DNA of 64,000 bases, taken from Geminicoccaceae bacterium. GTDB taxonomy: Bacteria; Pseudomonadota; Alphaproteobacteria; Geminicoccales; Geminicoccaceae. The translations under genes and the position numbers were made by a program. The stretch covers positions 2,177,501 to 2,241,500 of the forward strand of contig AP024683.1 in NCBI GenBank assembly GCA_025999455.1. The letters are read 5' to 3'. Below the pieces are notes generated by a model. The model searched no databases, was not told where the DNA came from, and saw nothing but the letters and a program-made list of their open reading frames with translations. Positions 16,319-24,829 of the stretch are shown piece by piece (position 1 is the stretch's first letter; each line of letters opens with the position of its first letter).

Positions 16319-17632
16319 TTGCCCATCGAGACCATCACGCTGCTCGTCGTGGCCGCGATGCTGCTCTTGATGCTGGCGGGCGTGCCGCTCGCCTGGATCA
16401 TGATGACGATCGCCGTCGGCAGCACGCTCGCCTGGCTCGGGCCGGCGGGCCTGCCGCTCGTCGCGAGCCGGGTCTACGGCTTCGTTTCCGAATACGTCTT
16501 CGTGGCCGTGCCGCTCTTCGTCCTCATGGCCTGCATCCTCGAACGCTCGGGCGTGGCCAAGGACCTGTACGACGCCATGCGCCTCCTGGCCGGCCGGCTG
16601 CCCGGTGGTGTGGCGGTCCAGACCACGCTCGTCGCCATCGTCATGGCGGCCATGACCGGCATCATCGGCGGCGAGGTCGTGCTCTTGGGCCTGATCGCCC
16701 TGCCGCAGATGCTGCGCCTGGGTTACGACCGGCGCCTCGCGATCGGCGTCATCTGCGCCGGCGGCTCGCTCGGCACGATGATCCCGCCGTCGGTCGTGCT
16801 GCTGGTCTACGGGCTGACGGCCGGGGTCTCGATCGGCGATCTCTTCCTCGCCGCCGTGCTGCCGGGCCTCCTCCTGGGCTCGCTCTACGTCGGCTACGTG
16901 ATGCTGCGCTGCTGGCTCGACCCGGCGCTCGGGCCGCCGGCCCCGCCCGAGGAGCTGGCCGTGCCCCTGGCCGAGAAGCTGCGGCTGCTCAAGGGCCTTA
17001 TCCTGCCGATCCTGATCATCGTCTGGGTCCTGGGCTCGATCTACGGCGGGATCGCCTCGGTCACCGAATCGGCCGGGGTGGGGTGCGTGGGGGCCATCCT
17101 TTCGGCCGCGATCCGCCGCGAGCTCACGCTCGAGATGCTCAAAGGTGCCTTGATCCAGACGATGACGACGGTGGGCGTCATCATCTGGCTCACGCTCGGC
17201 GCCAACGCCTTCATCGGCATCTACAACATCATGGGCGGGACGGGTTACCTGCGCGGCCTGCTCGCGGGCTTGCCGCTGCCGCCGCTCGGCATCGTCCTCG
17301 TGATGATGGTGATCCTCCTCGTCCTCGGCTGCATCATCGACTGGATCGGCATCTGCCTTTTGACGATGCCGATCTTCGTGCCGGTCGTCAAATCCCTCGG
17401 CTACGATCCGGTCTGGTTCGGCGTGCTCTTCTGCATGAACATGCAGGTGAGCTATCTGACCCCGCCCTTCGGCCCGGCCGCGTTCTATTTGAAGGGCGTG
17501 GCACCACCCGACGTCACGCTGCAGGAGATCTTCGGCTCGGTCTGGCCCTTCGTGGGTCTCCAGCTCGTCGGCCTCACGGTCGTCCTGCTGTTCCCCGGGA
17601 TCGCGCTCTGGCTGCCGTCGCTCGGCGGGTGA
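16319..17632 (+). CDS. dctM: TRAP transporter large permease (DctM family)
   Basis: The 437-residue large membrane subunit of the TRAP importer, with about 12 hydrophobic segments. Recognisable family stretches are GGSLGTMIPPSVVLLVYG and SYLTPPFGPAAFYLKGVAP. It starts at a TTG with a GGGAG site about 9 bases upstream, and no ATG or GTG fits better. It completes a dctPQM operon. The gene ends 21 bases before the convergent DUF3011 gene. Confidence 0.92.
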   Translation: MPIETITLLVVAAMLLLMLAGVPLAWIMMTIAVGSTLAWLGPAGLPLVASRVYGFVSEYVFVAVPLFVLMACILERSGVAKDLYDAMRLLAGRLPGGVAVQTTLVAIVMAAMTGIIGGEVVLLGLIALPQMLRLGYDRRLAIGVICAGGSLGTMIPPSVVLLVYGLTAGVSIGDLFLAAVLPGLLLGSLYVGYVMLRCWLDPALGPPAPPEELAVPLAEKLRLLKGLILPILIIVWVLGSIYGGIASVTESAGVGCVGAILSAAIRRELTLEMLKGALIQTMTTVGVIIWLTLGANAFIGIYNIMGGTGYLRGLLAGLPLPPLGIVLVMMVILLVLGCIIDWIGICLLTMPIFVPVVKSLGYDPVWFGVLFCMNMQVSYLTPPFGPAAFYLKGVAPPDVTLQEIFGSVWPFVGLQLVGLTVVLLFPGIALWLPSLGG

Positions 17633-17653
17633 GGGGTGGTGTGCGGGCCGGGC

Positions 17654-18454
17654 TCAGCGACGCCCACCGCGCCAGAGACCGGATTGGCGGAACGCCACGA
17701 TCTCCTTCCCGCCCGCGAAATCGACCCGGCAATCGATCGTTCCGCGGCTCGTGTCGCCGCGCCGCCAATCGGCTCGCGCGACCGCCTCGAGCTCGAGCTT
17801 CTTGCCGCGCTCGCGCGCCCGCTCGATGCGGAGGATCTTGCCGCCACGGCCGCCGCGATCCCGCACCTCCCGATCGAGCCGGCGCTCGCAGAGGGCCACC
17901 GCCTCACGCTTGCGGTTCTTGTCGTTCTCGTCGCCGGAGAGGAGCGCCGCCGCCGCACCGCCGGCCACGATCGCGCCCAGGATCAAGAGCGCGGTGCCGC
18001 CGTCGATGCCGGAACCGCTCGTCGCCGCGCGATCCTCGGCCCGCGCGGCCGGGTCGTCGGTCGGGGCGGGCGCGGTGTCGGGAGCGGGTCCGGCCACGCG
18101 GAACTCGCCGCGGCAGCCTTTGTCGACCCAGATGCCGGCACCGTCGAAGCCCCAGGTCGAGCGCGCGACGCAGCGGCCGGTCGAGAGCTCGCGCGCGAGC
18201 ACCACGCCGGCCGAGGTGTCGGCCGGGCAGCGACGGAAGCTGCCGTCGCTTTCGCAGCGCAGCGTCCGTCCGGGTTCCGCGCCGGGCATCGCCCGTGGGC
18301 CGGGATCGCTCGCCGCGGGCGGGGCCGTGCTGCCGCCGGACGGTGGCGAGGCGGTGAGCGCCCATGCCGGCCGGCTCGGCCCGAGCCCCACGAGTTGGGC
18401 CGCGACGAGGGTCGTCGCGAGCCACCGCCGCCCGGCCCCGACCTCGTTCCGCAT
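17654..18454 (-). CDS. DUF3011 domain secreted or membrane-anchored protein
   Basis: A 266-residue protein with an N-terminal signal sequence (about 1-32), a Pro/Ser-rich linker, and a DUF3011-type cysteine-containing domain (about 65-120) with LRCESDGSFRRCP, RCVARSTWGFDGAGIWVD and CRGEFRVAG. A hydrophobic helix (TALLILGAIVAGGAAAALL, about 153-171) follows, then a charged C-terminal region with two further cysteines. The function of DUF3011 is unknown; in other proteins it looks like a small disulfide-stabilised periplasmic domain. It lies 78 bases beyond phyH in the same direction. Confidence 0.75.
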   Translation of the reverse strand: MRNEVGAGRRWLATTLVAAQLVGLGPSRPAWALTASPPSGGSTAPPAASDPGPRAMPGAEPGRTLRCESDGSFRRCPADTSAGVVLARELSTGRCVARSTWGFDGAGIWVDKGCRGEFRVAGPAPDTAPAPTDDPAARAEDRAATSGSGIDGGTALLILGAIVAGGAAAALLSGDENDKNRKREAVALCERRLDREVRDRGGRGGKILRIERARERGKKLELEAVARADWRRGDTSRGTIDCRVDFAGGKEIVAFRQSGLWRGGRR

Positions 18455-18496
18455 GACCCGCTCCCCGGCGAACGCCGGTCGCAGGATAGAGCGGGT

Positions 18497-18521
18497 GCGG
18501 CGGCCGACAACGGGCCGCCGC
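18497..18521 (-). terminator. GC stem-loop after the phyH gene
   Basis: GCGGCGGCC and GGCCGCCGC form a 9-base stem around a 7-base loop, 12 bases beyond the phyH stop. Without a T-run it is a weak candidate terminator separating phyH from the DUF3011 gene. Confidence 0.35.
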
Positions 18522-18532
18522 GCGCTTCCCGC

Positions 18533-19441
18533 TCAGGCGTGCACGGGCACCTTCTTCGGGGCCTCGGCCGTGCCGAAATAGCGCTGCTTCAAGCTGCGCT
18601 GGTTCTCGTAGATCGAGCCTTGATGCTTGGCCGGCGGCAGCGGCAGCCGGACCGGGACGGGCTCGAGGCGCGGGGCGACCGGGTCGGTCGCGCCACAGAG
18701 CAGGAGTGCGTTCCACTCCTCCATGCTCTTGGGCATGAGCGCGGGCACGAGCGGCCAGGCATCGGCGGCGCGGTACTGGAAGAGCAGCAGGCGGCGCGGC
18801 CGATCCGAGGTGTTGACGGCCGAGCCGTGCACGGTGCGGGCGTGGTGGATCGAGATCGAGCCGGCCGGGCCGAGGCAGGGCACCGCCGCCTCGTAATCGA
18901 CCTCGCGCCGCGCCGGGTCCATGGCGCCGCAGAAATAGCCTTCGTCGTCGTGATGGTCGAAGATCGGCCCCTTGTGCGTGCCGGGGATGCACAGGAGCGG
19001 GCCGTTCTCGAGGGCGACGTCGTCCATGAACACGCCCACCGCCGCGAGATCGTCGTTGGTGTGCGGGTAGAAGGCCCAGTCCTGGTGCCATTCGACGGCC
19101 GCCCCGTAGCCCGCCGCCTTCATGTTGAGCTTGGAGGTGTCGAAGCGGATGGCCGGGGCCACGAGCTTCTGCAGGATCGCGAGGATGTTCGGGTGGCGCA
19201 TGACCCGGTCGAACACCGGGTGCACCTTGTGCGGGGTCTTGATCCGCCGCACCCGGGGCTCCTCGGGGCTGTGGCTGTCCTCGAGGTCGTAGACCTCGTC
19301 GTGGGTGCGGACCGCGCGCGCCTTCTCGACGAGCTCGTCGGTGACCGCGCGGAGCTCGGCCACCTCGGCCGGGCTCAACACGTTCTCGACGACGAGGAAC
19401 CCGTCCCGCCGGTACCGTTCGACTTCCGCCTCACCGATCAT
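18533..19441 (-). CDS. Phytanoyl-CoA dioxygenase (PhyH) family protein
   Basis: A 302-residue Fe(II)/2-oxoglutarate-dependent oxygenase. The iron-binding triad is His119 and Asp121 (WHQDW) plus His205 (TVHGSAVN). Arginines in SDRPRRLLL are placed to bind 2-oxoglutarate. A hydroxylation of a small molecule is likely, but the family is broad and the substrate is not predictable. The ATG at 19441 sits 7 bases after GGGGAGG; a GTG one codon upstream is also possible. A perfect LacI-type operator overlaps its promoter, linking it to the nearby LacI regulator. Confidence 0.9.
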   Translation of the reverse strand: MIGEAEVERYRRDGFLVVENVLSPAEVAELRAVTDELVEKARAVRTHDEVYDLEDSHSPEEPRVRRIKTPHKVHPVFDRVMRHPNILAILQKLVAPAIRFDTSKLNMKAAGYGAAVEWHQDWAFYPHTNDDLAAVGVFMDDVALENGPLLCIPGTHKGPIFDHHDDEGYFCGAMDPARREVDYEAAVPCLGPAGSISIHHARTVHGSAVNTSDRPRRLLLFQYRAADAWPLVPALMPKSMEEWNALLLCGATDPVAPRLEPVPVRLPLPPAKHQGSIYENQRSLKQRYFGTAEAPKKVPVHA

Positions 19442-19455
19442 CACCGAACCTCCCC

Positions 19456-19499
19456 GATGGAAACGTTTCCATCGTACAGCCCGCCCGGGGTCCGGGCAA
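19456..19499 (-). promoter_or_regulatory. phyH promoter overlapped by a perfect LacI-type operator
   Basis: On the minus strand, TTGCCC (19499-19494) and TACGAT (19476-19471) have exactly 17-base spacing. The 18-base perfect palindrome GATGGAAACGTTTCCATC at 19456-19473 has the central CG typical of LacI-family operators and covers part of the -10 and the expected start of transcription, so a bound protein should block initiation. The likely binder is the regulator encoded at 13586 (inference). Confidence 0.7.
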
Positions 19500-19565
19500 G
19501 CCCGCCCTCACCCGCATCCGGACATGGCCCCCCGGCGCCGGTGGGCGGTGATCGACGACGAGCGC

Positions 19566-20360
19566 TCAGCGTCGGGGCAGCAGCAATTGCGCGCCGCCCA
19601 GGAGGCCGACCGATATCACGATCAGAAGCGAGGAGATGGCGGCGATCGTGGGGTCCACCTGGTCGCGCAGGCCCGTGAACATGCGGCGGGTCAGGGTCGA
19701 CATCTCGCCGCCCGAGACGAAGAGGGCGACGACGACCTCGTCGAGCGAGGTCACGAAGGCGAGCACCGCGGCCGCGGCGAGCGAGCGTTCGAGCTGGGGC
19801 AGGACGACCGTCAGGAAGGCGCGGAGCGGCGACGCACCGAGCGAGCGCGCGACCCGCTCCTGGTCGAGGTCGATCCGCCGCAGCCCGGCATCGACGAGCA
19901 CGACGACGAAGGGGAGTGCGAGCGCGGTGTGGGCGAGGACGAGGCCCGTCATCGTGTTGACGAGGCCGAGCCGCACGTAGAGGTAGAAAATCCCGATCGC
20001 GAGGATGATCACGGGCACCACGAGCGGGGCCACGAGGGCGGCGCGCAGGACCCGGGCGGTCCGACCACCGGCCCGATGCAGGCCGTAGGCCGCGGCGAGC
20101 CCGAGCGGGGTGGCCAAGACCGTGGTGAGCAGGGCCGCGAGGAGCGAGATCCGGGTCGCCCGCATCCAATCCGCGGAGCCGAGATAGGCCTCGTACCAGC
20201 GCAGCGACCAGGCCCGTGGCGGGAATTCGAGATATTGGCTGTCGGAAAAGCTCATCGGCAGGACGATGAAGACCGGCAGCACGAGGAAGGCGAGCACGAG
20301 CAGGGCGAGGGCCGCGAGCCAGGCCCGTCGCCAGGGCGCGATCCAGGGCTCGGCGCTCAC
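19566..20360 (-). CDS. Polyamine-type ABC transporter permease (PotC-like)
   Basis: A 264-residue inner-membrane permease of the spermidine/putrescine family, starting at a GTG that overlaps the previous stop. There are six hydrophobic segments, the early FSDSQYLEFPP segment typical of PotC/PotI, and the EAA-type loop ERVARSLGASPLRAF. It is the last gene of a four-gene operon with binding protein, ATPase and a second permease. The following phyH gene has its own promoter. Confidence 0.9.
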   Translation of the reverse strand: MSAEPWIAPWRRAWLAALALLVLAFLVLPVFIVLPMSFSDSQYLEFPPRAWSLRWYEAYLGSADWMRATRISLLAALLTTVLATPLGLAAAYGLHRAGGRTARVLRAALVAPLVVPVIILAIGIFYLYVRLGLVNTMTGLVLAHTALALPFVVVLVDAGLRRIDLDQERVARSLGASPLRAFLTVVLPQLERSLAAAAVLAFVTSLDEVVVALFVSGGEMSTLTRRMFTGLRDQVDPTIAAISSLLIVISVGLLGGAQLLLPRR

Positions 20361-21259
20361 GACCGGCTCACGAGGAGGCGCTCGAGCGGGACGAGCCGGG
20401 CGAGGAGCGCGAACATGGCGAGCGTCGCGAGGAGCAACACGACGGCGAGCGCCGAAGCCGCCCCCCAGTCGAGGTAGAGGCCGGCATTCTCCTGGACCTT
20501 CATGGCGACCATGAGGACACGGCCGCCGCCCAGGATCGCGGGCGTGACGTAGAAGCCGAGCGCCAGGACGAAGACCAAGAGGCAACCGGCGAGGAGGCCG
20601 GGGAGCGAGAGCGGGAAGAAGACCGTCCAGAAGGCGCGCACGGGCGAGGCCCCGAGGCTCGCCGCGGCGGCGAGATAAGCGGGGTCGATCGCGCGCAGGC
20701 TCGCATAGGCCGGCAGGACCAAGAAGGGCAGCAGGATGTGGAGCATCCCGATCACCGTGCCGGTCCAGTTGTGGACGAGGCGCAAGGGCTCCTCGATCAG
20801 CCCGAGGTCGAGCAGCGCGCGATTGACGAGCCCCCGGCGCTGCAAGAGCACGAGCCAGGCGTAGGTGCGGACGAGGAGCGAGGTCCAGAAGGGAACGAGG
20901 ACAAGGACGAGGCCGACATTCGCCCAGCGTTCGGGCAGCCGCGAGAGCCAATACGCGAGCGGGTAGCCGAGCAGGGCGGCCAGGATCGTGACGACCGCGG
21001 CGATCTCGAAGGTCGTCCAGAAGATCCGCCGATACGATTCTACCTGGATCAAGCGGAGATAGTGCGCGGCCGAGAAGCTCTCCCCTTCGATCACGGAAAG
21101 CCAGAAGAGCCACCCCGTCGGCAGGAGCGCCACCGCACCCACGAGGAGGAGCGCGGGTGCAGCGAGCACCAGGGCGCGACGGCGTTCGCGCCGCGCGTCG
21201 CGGGCGAGGGCCGCGGCCTCGGGCTCGTCGGGGCCGGCGCGCGCCCGGGCGGAAGCCAT
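20357..21259 (-). CDS. Polyamine-type ABC transporter permease (PotB-like)
   Basis: A 300-residue permease, partner of the PotC-like protein. The ATG at 21259 overlaps the ATPase stop (ATGA). Six membrane segments follow a charged N-terminus of about 35 residues. The EAA-type loop is LAAAASLGASPVRAFWTVFF, and LVRTYAWLVLL and LGFYVTPAILGGGR are typical of PotB/PotH. Together the two permeases would form the translocation channel. Confidence 0.9.
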   Translation of the reverse strand: MASARARAGPDEPEAAALARDARRERRRALVLAAPALLLVGAVALLPTGWLFWLSVIEGESFSAAHYLRLIQVESYRRIFWTTFEIAAVVTILAALLGYPLAYWLSRLPERWANVGLVLVLVPFWTSLLVRTYAWLVLLQRRGLVNRALLDLGLIEEPLRLVHNWTGTVIGMLHILLPFLVLPAYASLRAIDPAYLAAAASLGASPVRAFWTVFFPLSLPGLLAGCLLVFVLALGFYVTPAILGGGRVLMVAMKVQENAGLYLDWGAASALAVVLLLATLAMFALLARLVPLERLLVSRS

Positions 21260-22335
21260 CAGCCCGTCTCGCTCACGAGCACGGCATCCTCGGGGGCGAA
21301 CCACGCCCAGACGGTGCCGCCGCGCCGGATCGAATCCGAAAGCTCCGCACCGGTGGGGAGCCGAACGGCCAAAAGCTCGCCCGCCTCCAGGCGGATCTCG
21401 GCCAAGAGGCTCTCGCCCTGGAAGACCAGGTCCTCGAGCGTGCCGGCGAGCGTGTTGACCGGCTCGGCCGGTGGGCTCGTCGCGAGGCGGACCCGTTCGG
21501 GACGGAGCACGAGGTGGAGCGGCTCGCCCGGTGGGAGGGGCCGGGTGGTCCGGAGCGGACGCCCGGCACAGAAGAGGGCGCCGTTCCGTCGCTCGACCGG
21601 TAGGATCGTCGATTCGCCCACGAACTCGGCGACGAAGCGCGAGCGCGGTTCCTCGTAGAGGAGGCGTGGCGGGTCGAGCTGACGGATCCGGCCGCCGTCG
21701 ATCACCGCGACCCGGTCGGACAGCGTCAAGGCCTCGCGCTGGTCGTGGGTGACGTAGATCGTCGTGATGCCGAGCCGTTCGTGCAGCTGCCGGATCTCGA
21801 TTTGCATCGCCTCGCGGAGCTTCTTGTCGAGCGCCGAGAGCGGCTCGTCCATCAGGAGCACGCGCGGCTCGAAGACGATCGCCCTGGCGAGCGCCACCCG
21901 CTGCTTCTGCCCCCCGGAGAGTTGGTCCGGGCGACGGTCGCCGAACCCCTCGAGGCGGACGAGGGCCAGCGCCTCGGCGACCCGCCGGGCCATCTCGGCG
22001 CGCGGCCGACCGCGCATGCGCAGGGGATAGGCGACGTTCTGGGCGACCGTCATGTGCGGGAAGAGGGCGTAGCTCTGGAAGACCACGCCGAAGTCGCGCC
22101 GGTGCGGCGGGGTGCGGGTGACGTCCTCGCCGCCCACGACGATCCGGCCGCTCGTGGGCCGGGTGAAGCCCGCGAGCACCATGAGGAGCGTGGTCTTGCC
22201 CGAACCCGAGGGGCCGAGGAGCGTCAAGAACTCACCCGGCGCGACCTCGAGCGAGACGCAGTCGAGTGCCGCGACCGCGCCGTAGAGCTTCGTAACCGCT
22301 TCGAAGCGGATCCCGACCGGTGCCCGACGATCCAT
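21259..22335 (-). CDS. Polyamine-type ABC transporter ATP-binding protein (PotA-like)
   Basis: A 358-residue ATPase of the importer. Walker A is GPSGSGKTT (about 42-50), the Q-loop is VVFQSYALFPH, the signature is LSGGQKQRVALARA, and Walker B is VLLMDEPLSALD, followed by the switch histidine in THDQREAL. The C-terminal third is a TOBE domain, typical of the PotA/MalK/FbpC group. The gene sits 19 bases after the binding-protein gene and overlaps the first permease gene. Confidence 0.93.
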   Translation of the reverse strand: MDRRAPVGIRFEAVTKLYGAVAALDCVSLEVAPGEFLTLLGPSGSGKTTLLMVLAGFTRPTSGRIVVGGEDVTRTPPHRRDFGVVFQSYALFPHMTVAQNVAYPLRMRGRPRAEMARRVAEALALVRLEGFGDRRPDQLSGGQKQRVALARAIVFEPRVLLMDEPLSALDKKLREAMQIEIRQLHERLGITTIYVTHDQREALTLSDRVAVIDGGRIRQLDPPRLLYEEPRSRFVAEFVGESTILPVERRNGALFCAGRPLRTTRPLPPGEPLHLVLRPERVRLATSPPAEPVNTLAGTLEDLVFQGESLLAEIRLEAGELLAVRLPTGAELSDSIRRGGTVWAWFAPEDAVLVSETG

Positions 22336-22354
22336 ACCCGCGAAGGACGAGGGC

Positions 22355-23401
22355 TCAGCGGGTCTTCCAAGCGTCCCAGCGCTCCTGCATCTTCTGCCGG
22401 TGGACGGCCCAAAAGCGGGCGTCGATCACGAGCTGCTTCTTGGCGTTGTCCGGACTCGACGGGCTGATCTTCGCCATCTCGGGCGTGATCTTGCCGGTCT
22501 CGAAGGCCTTGCTCGTGGTCGGCCCGTAATTGATGTAGAGCGGCATGTTGGCCTGCAGATCGGGGGCCACCATCCGGGCCAGGGCCTTCATCGCCAGATC
22601 CTTGTTCTTGCTGCCTTTGATGACGGCGAGGCAGTCGAGCGAGAGGATCCCGTCGTCGTAGGAATAGGTGAATTTGGCGCCGTCCTTGATGACCGTGTCG
22701 AGGCGACCGTTCCAGATCGAGAGCATGTCGACCTCGCCGTCCTTGGCGAGCTGGGCCGACTGCGCCCCCGACTTCCACCAGACCGTGATGTGTGATTTGA
22801 TCTCGTCGAGCTTCTTGAAGGCGCGCTGCACGCCCTCCTCGGTCGCGAGCACCTGGTAGACCTGATCCTTCGGCACGCCGTCGACCAGGAGCGCGATCTC
22901 GAGGTTCGGCGTCGGATAGTCGCGCAGCGAGCGGACACCCGGGAAGCCCTTCACGTCCCAGAAGTCCTTCCAGCCGAGCGGCGTTTTGTCTTTGTATTTT
23001 TCCGTGGAGTAGCCCAATACCGTCGAATAGTAGATGATCCCGATCCAATGCGTGTCGAAGGCCATCTTGTCGAAGCCTTCCGTCGAGATCAACGAATAAT
23101 CGAGCGGCTCGAGCAGCCCCTCGCTCTGCGCGGCGGCGCAATCGGCGAGGCCGAGATCGACGATGTCCCAGCTCACGGCACCGGCGCGGACCTGGGCACG
23201 GACCTCGGCGATGCCGGTCAAGGTGTCCTCGACCCAGGTGATCCCGAGCTCCTTGGCGACCGGCTCGAGCAGGGCCTTGCGCTGGGCTTCCTGGTAGGCG
23301 CCGCCGAAGGAGGTGAAGGCGAGCTTCTGTTGCGCCTCGGCCGTACCCACCGCCGCGATCAGCGCGAGTGCGGCGGCACCGGCCAGGAACGTCGTGCGCA
23401 T
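22355..23401 (-). CDS. Polyamine-type ABC transporter substrate-binding protein (PotD-like)
   Basis: A 348-residue periplasmic binding protein. The ATG at 23401 gives a Sec signal peptide (about 1-23, cleavage after AEA). The mature start KLAFTSFGGAYQEAQ and the stretch SLDCLAVIKGSKNKDLA resemble the PotD/PotF group. It is first in the operon with ATPase and two permeases, and is divergent from a PuuB-like oxidase, so polyamines or related amines are the likely cargo (inference from context). Confidence 0.9.
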   Translation of the reverse strand: MRTTFLAGAAALALIAAVGTAEAQQKLAFTSFGGAYQEAQRKALLEPVAKELGITWVEDTLTGIAEVRAQVRAGAVSWDIVDLGLADCAAAQSEGLLEPLDYSLISTEGFDKMAFDTHWIGIIYYSTVLGYSTEKYKDKTPLGWKDFWDVKGFPGVRSLRDYPTPNLEIALLVDGVPKDQVYQVLATEEGVQRAFKKLDEIKSHITVWWKSGAQSAQLAKDGEVDMLSIWNGRLDTVIKDGAKFTYSYDDGILSLDCLAVIKGSKNKDLAMKALARMVAPDLQANMPLYINYGPTTSKAFETGKITPEMAKISPSSPDNAKKQLVIDARFWAVHRQKMQERWDAWKTR

Positions 23402-23445
23402 CGTGCGGGCCTCCCCGTTCTCGTCTCTTGTCAGCCCCCGACTCG

Positions 23446-23474
23446 TCGATACGGTGCGGGCATCGGCCCGACAA
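23446..23474 (-). promoter_or_regulatory. Candidate promoter of the polyamine-type ABC operon
   Basis: On the minus strand, TTGTCG (23474-23469) and TATCGA (23451-23446) have 17-base spacing, 45 bases before the ATG. The -10 matches consensus at only 3 of 6 positions. Confidence 0.35.
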
Positions 23475-23494
23475 GGCCGGGCGCGAGATCGGGG

Positions 23495-24805
23495 ATGCAC
23501 GGGCGCCGCATGATCGAGGACGAGAAGCCGGCCCTCGCCGACAGTCTCTGGAGCGCGACCGCGCCGCCCGGGCCGGCTTGCCCGCCGCTTTCGGGCGAGG
23601 TCGAGGCCGAGGTCGCGATCGTGGGCGGTGGCTACACCGGGCTCTCGGCGGCGCTGCACCTGGCCGAGCGCAAGGTGCCGGTCGTGCTGCTCGAGGCGCG
23701 CGAGCCCGGCTGGGGCGCCTCGGGGCGCAACGGCGGGCAGGTGATCCCGGGCCTCGAGGAGGATCCGGACGAGGTCGAGCGGATCTTGGGCCCGAGCTTC
23801 GGCCGGCGCGCGGTGCGGCTCTCCGGCGCCGCACCGGACCTCGTCTTCGACCTCGTCGCCCGCTACGGCATCGCCTGCGACGCGGTGCGCGCCGGCTGGA
23901 TCCAGCCGGCCCCCGACGCGGCGGGCGTGAAGCTCCAGCGGGCCCGGGTCGAGCAGTGGCAGCGCCGTGGTGCCCCCGTCGAATGGCTCGACCGGGCGGC
24001 GGTGAGCACGGCCCTCGGCACCGGGCTCTACGAGGGCGGGCTCCTCGATCGGCGCGGCGGCAGCCTGCAGCCGCTCGCCTACGCCCGCGGGCTCGCCGCC
24101 GCGGCGATCCGGACGGGGGCCGCGATCCACGGCCACTCACCGGCCCGCCGGCTCGAGCGGGTCGGGGCGGGCTGGCGGGTGGTCACGCCGCGCGGTGTGG
24201 TCCGGGCCCGGATCGTCCTCGTCTGCACCAACGCCTATGCCGACGGGCTCGTGCCCGGGCTCGCCCGCACGCTCGTCCCGGTCACCTCGGTCCAGGTCGC
24301 GAGCGCGCCGCTCTCGCACAATGTCCGTCGCTCGATCCTGCCGGGCGGCGAAGCCGCGTCCGACACGCGACGACTGCTCGTCTATTTCCGGCTCGATGCG
24401 GCCGGCCGCTTCGTGATCGGCGGCCGTGGCGCCTACGGCGAGCGCGGGATCCGCGCGGCCCAGGCGCGTCTGCGCCGCCTCGCGCATCGGATGTTCCCGC
24501 AGCTGCCCGACGAGCTCGCTTGGGAGCGGGCCTGGGGCGGGCTCGTGGCCTTGACCGAGAACCATCTGCCGTTCCTGGTCGAGCCCGAGCCGGGGCTCGT
24601 GGCGGCGGGCGGCTACAATGGCCGCGGGATCGCGATGGCGACGGCGATGGGCCGAGTGCTGGCCGACAAGGCGTCGGGTGTGCCGGATGCCGAGCTCGAC
24701 TTCCCGCTCACCCGGCTCGCGCCGATCCCGTTCCACGCGCTCCGCCGGCCGGCGGTCGCGCTCGCCGTCGCCGCGAAAGGGATCCGGGACCGGCTCGGGT
24801 TCTGA
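23495..24805 (+). CDS. FAD-dependent amine oxidoreductase (PuuB/DAO family)
   Basis: A 436-residue D-amino-acid-oxidase-fold flavoprotein. The dinucleotide-binding motif is VAIVGGGYTGLSAALHL (about 40-56), followed by the GASGRNGGQV segment found in gamma-glutamylputrescine oxidase and related enzymes, and a C-terminal FAD contact AAGGYNGRGIAMATAMG. It should oxidise an amine with flavin as acceptor. Lying divergent from a polyamine-type importer, it is a good candidate for the first catabolic step of the imported compound. Two starts are possible (23495 or 23510), and neither has a strong ribosome site. Confidence 0.87.
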   Translation: MHGRRMIEDEKPALADSLWSATAPPGPACPPLSGEVEAEVAIVGGGYTGLSAALHLAERKVPVVLLEAREPGWGASGRNGGQVIPGLEEDPDEVERILGPSFGRRAVRLSGAAPDLVFDLVARYGIACDAVRAGWIQPAPDAAGVKLQRARVEQWQRRGAPVEWLDRAAVSTALGTGLYEGGLLDRRGGSLQPLAYARGLAAAAIRTGAAIHGHSPARRLERVGAGWRVVTPRGVVRARIVLVCTNAYADGLVPGLARTLVPVTSVQVASAPLSHNVRRSILPGGEAASDTRRLLVYFRLDAAGRFVIGGRGAYGERGIRAAQARLRRLAHRMFPQLPDELAWERAWGGLVALTENHLPFLVEPEPGLVAAGGYNGRGIAMATAMGRVLADKASGVPDAELDFPLTRLAPIPFHALRRPAVALAVAAKGIRDRLGF

Positions 24806-24829
24806 GTCGGGGCGAGCTCGGTGTCGGGC

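Noticed and set aside
13957-16425. A leftward open frame of 822 codons opposite the LacI, dctP and dctQ genes
   Set aside because: It has no recognisable domain and lies opposite three strong genes; it is explained by GC-rich codon use.
17636-19678. A rightward open frame of 680 codons opposite the DUF3011 and phyH genes
   Set aside because: Low-complexity translation; the opposite strand has a signal peptide protein and a full iron-binding triad.
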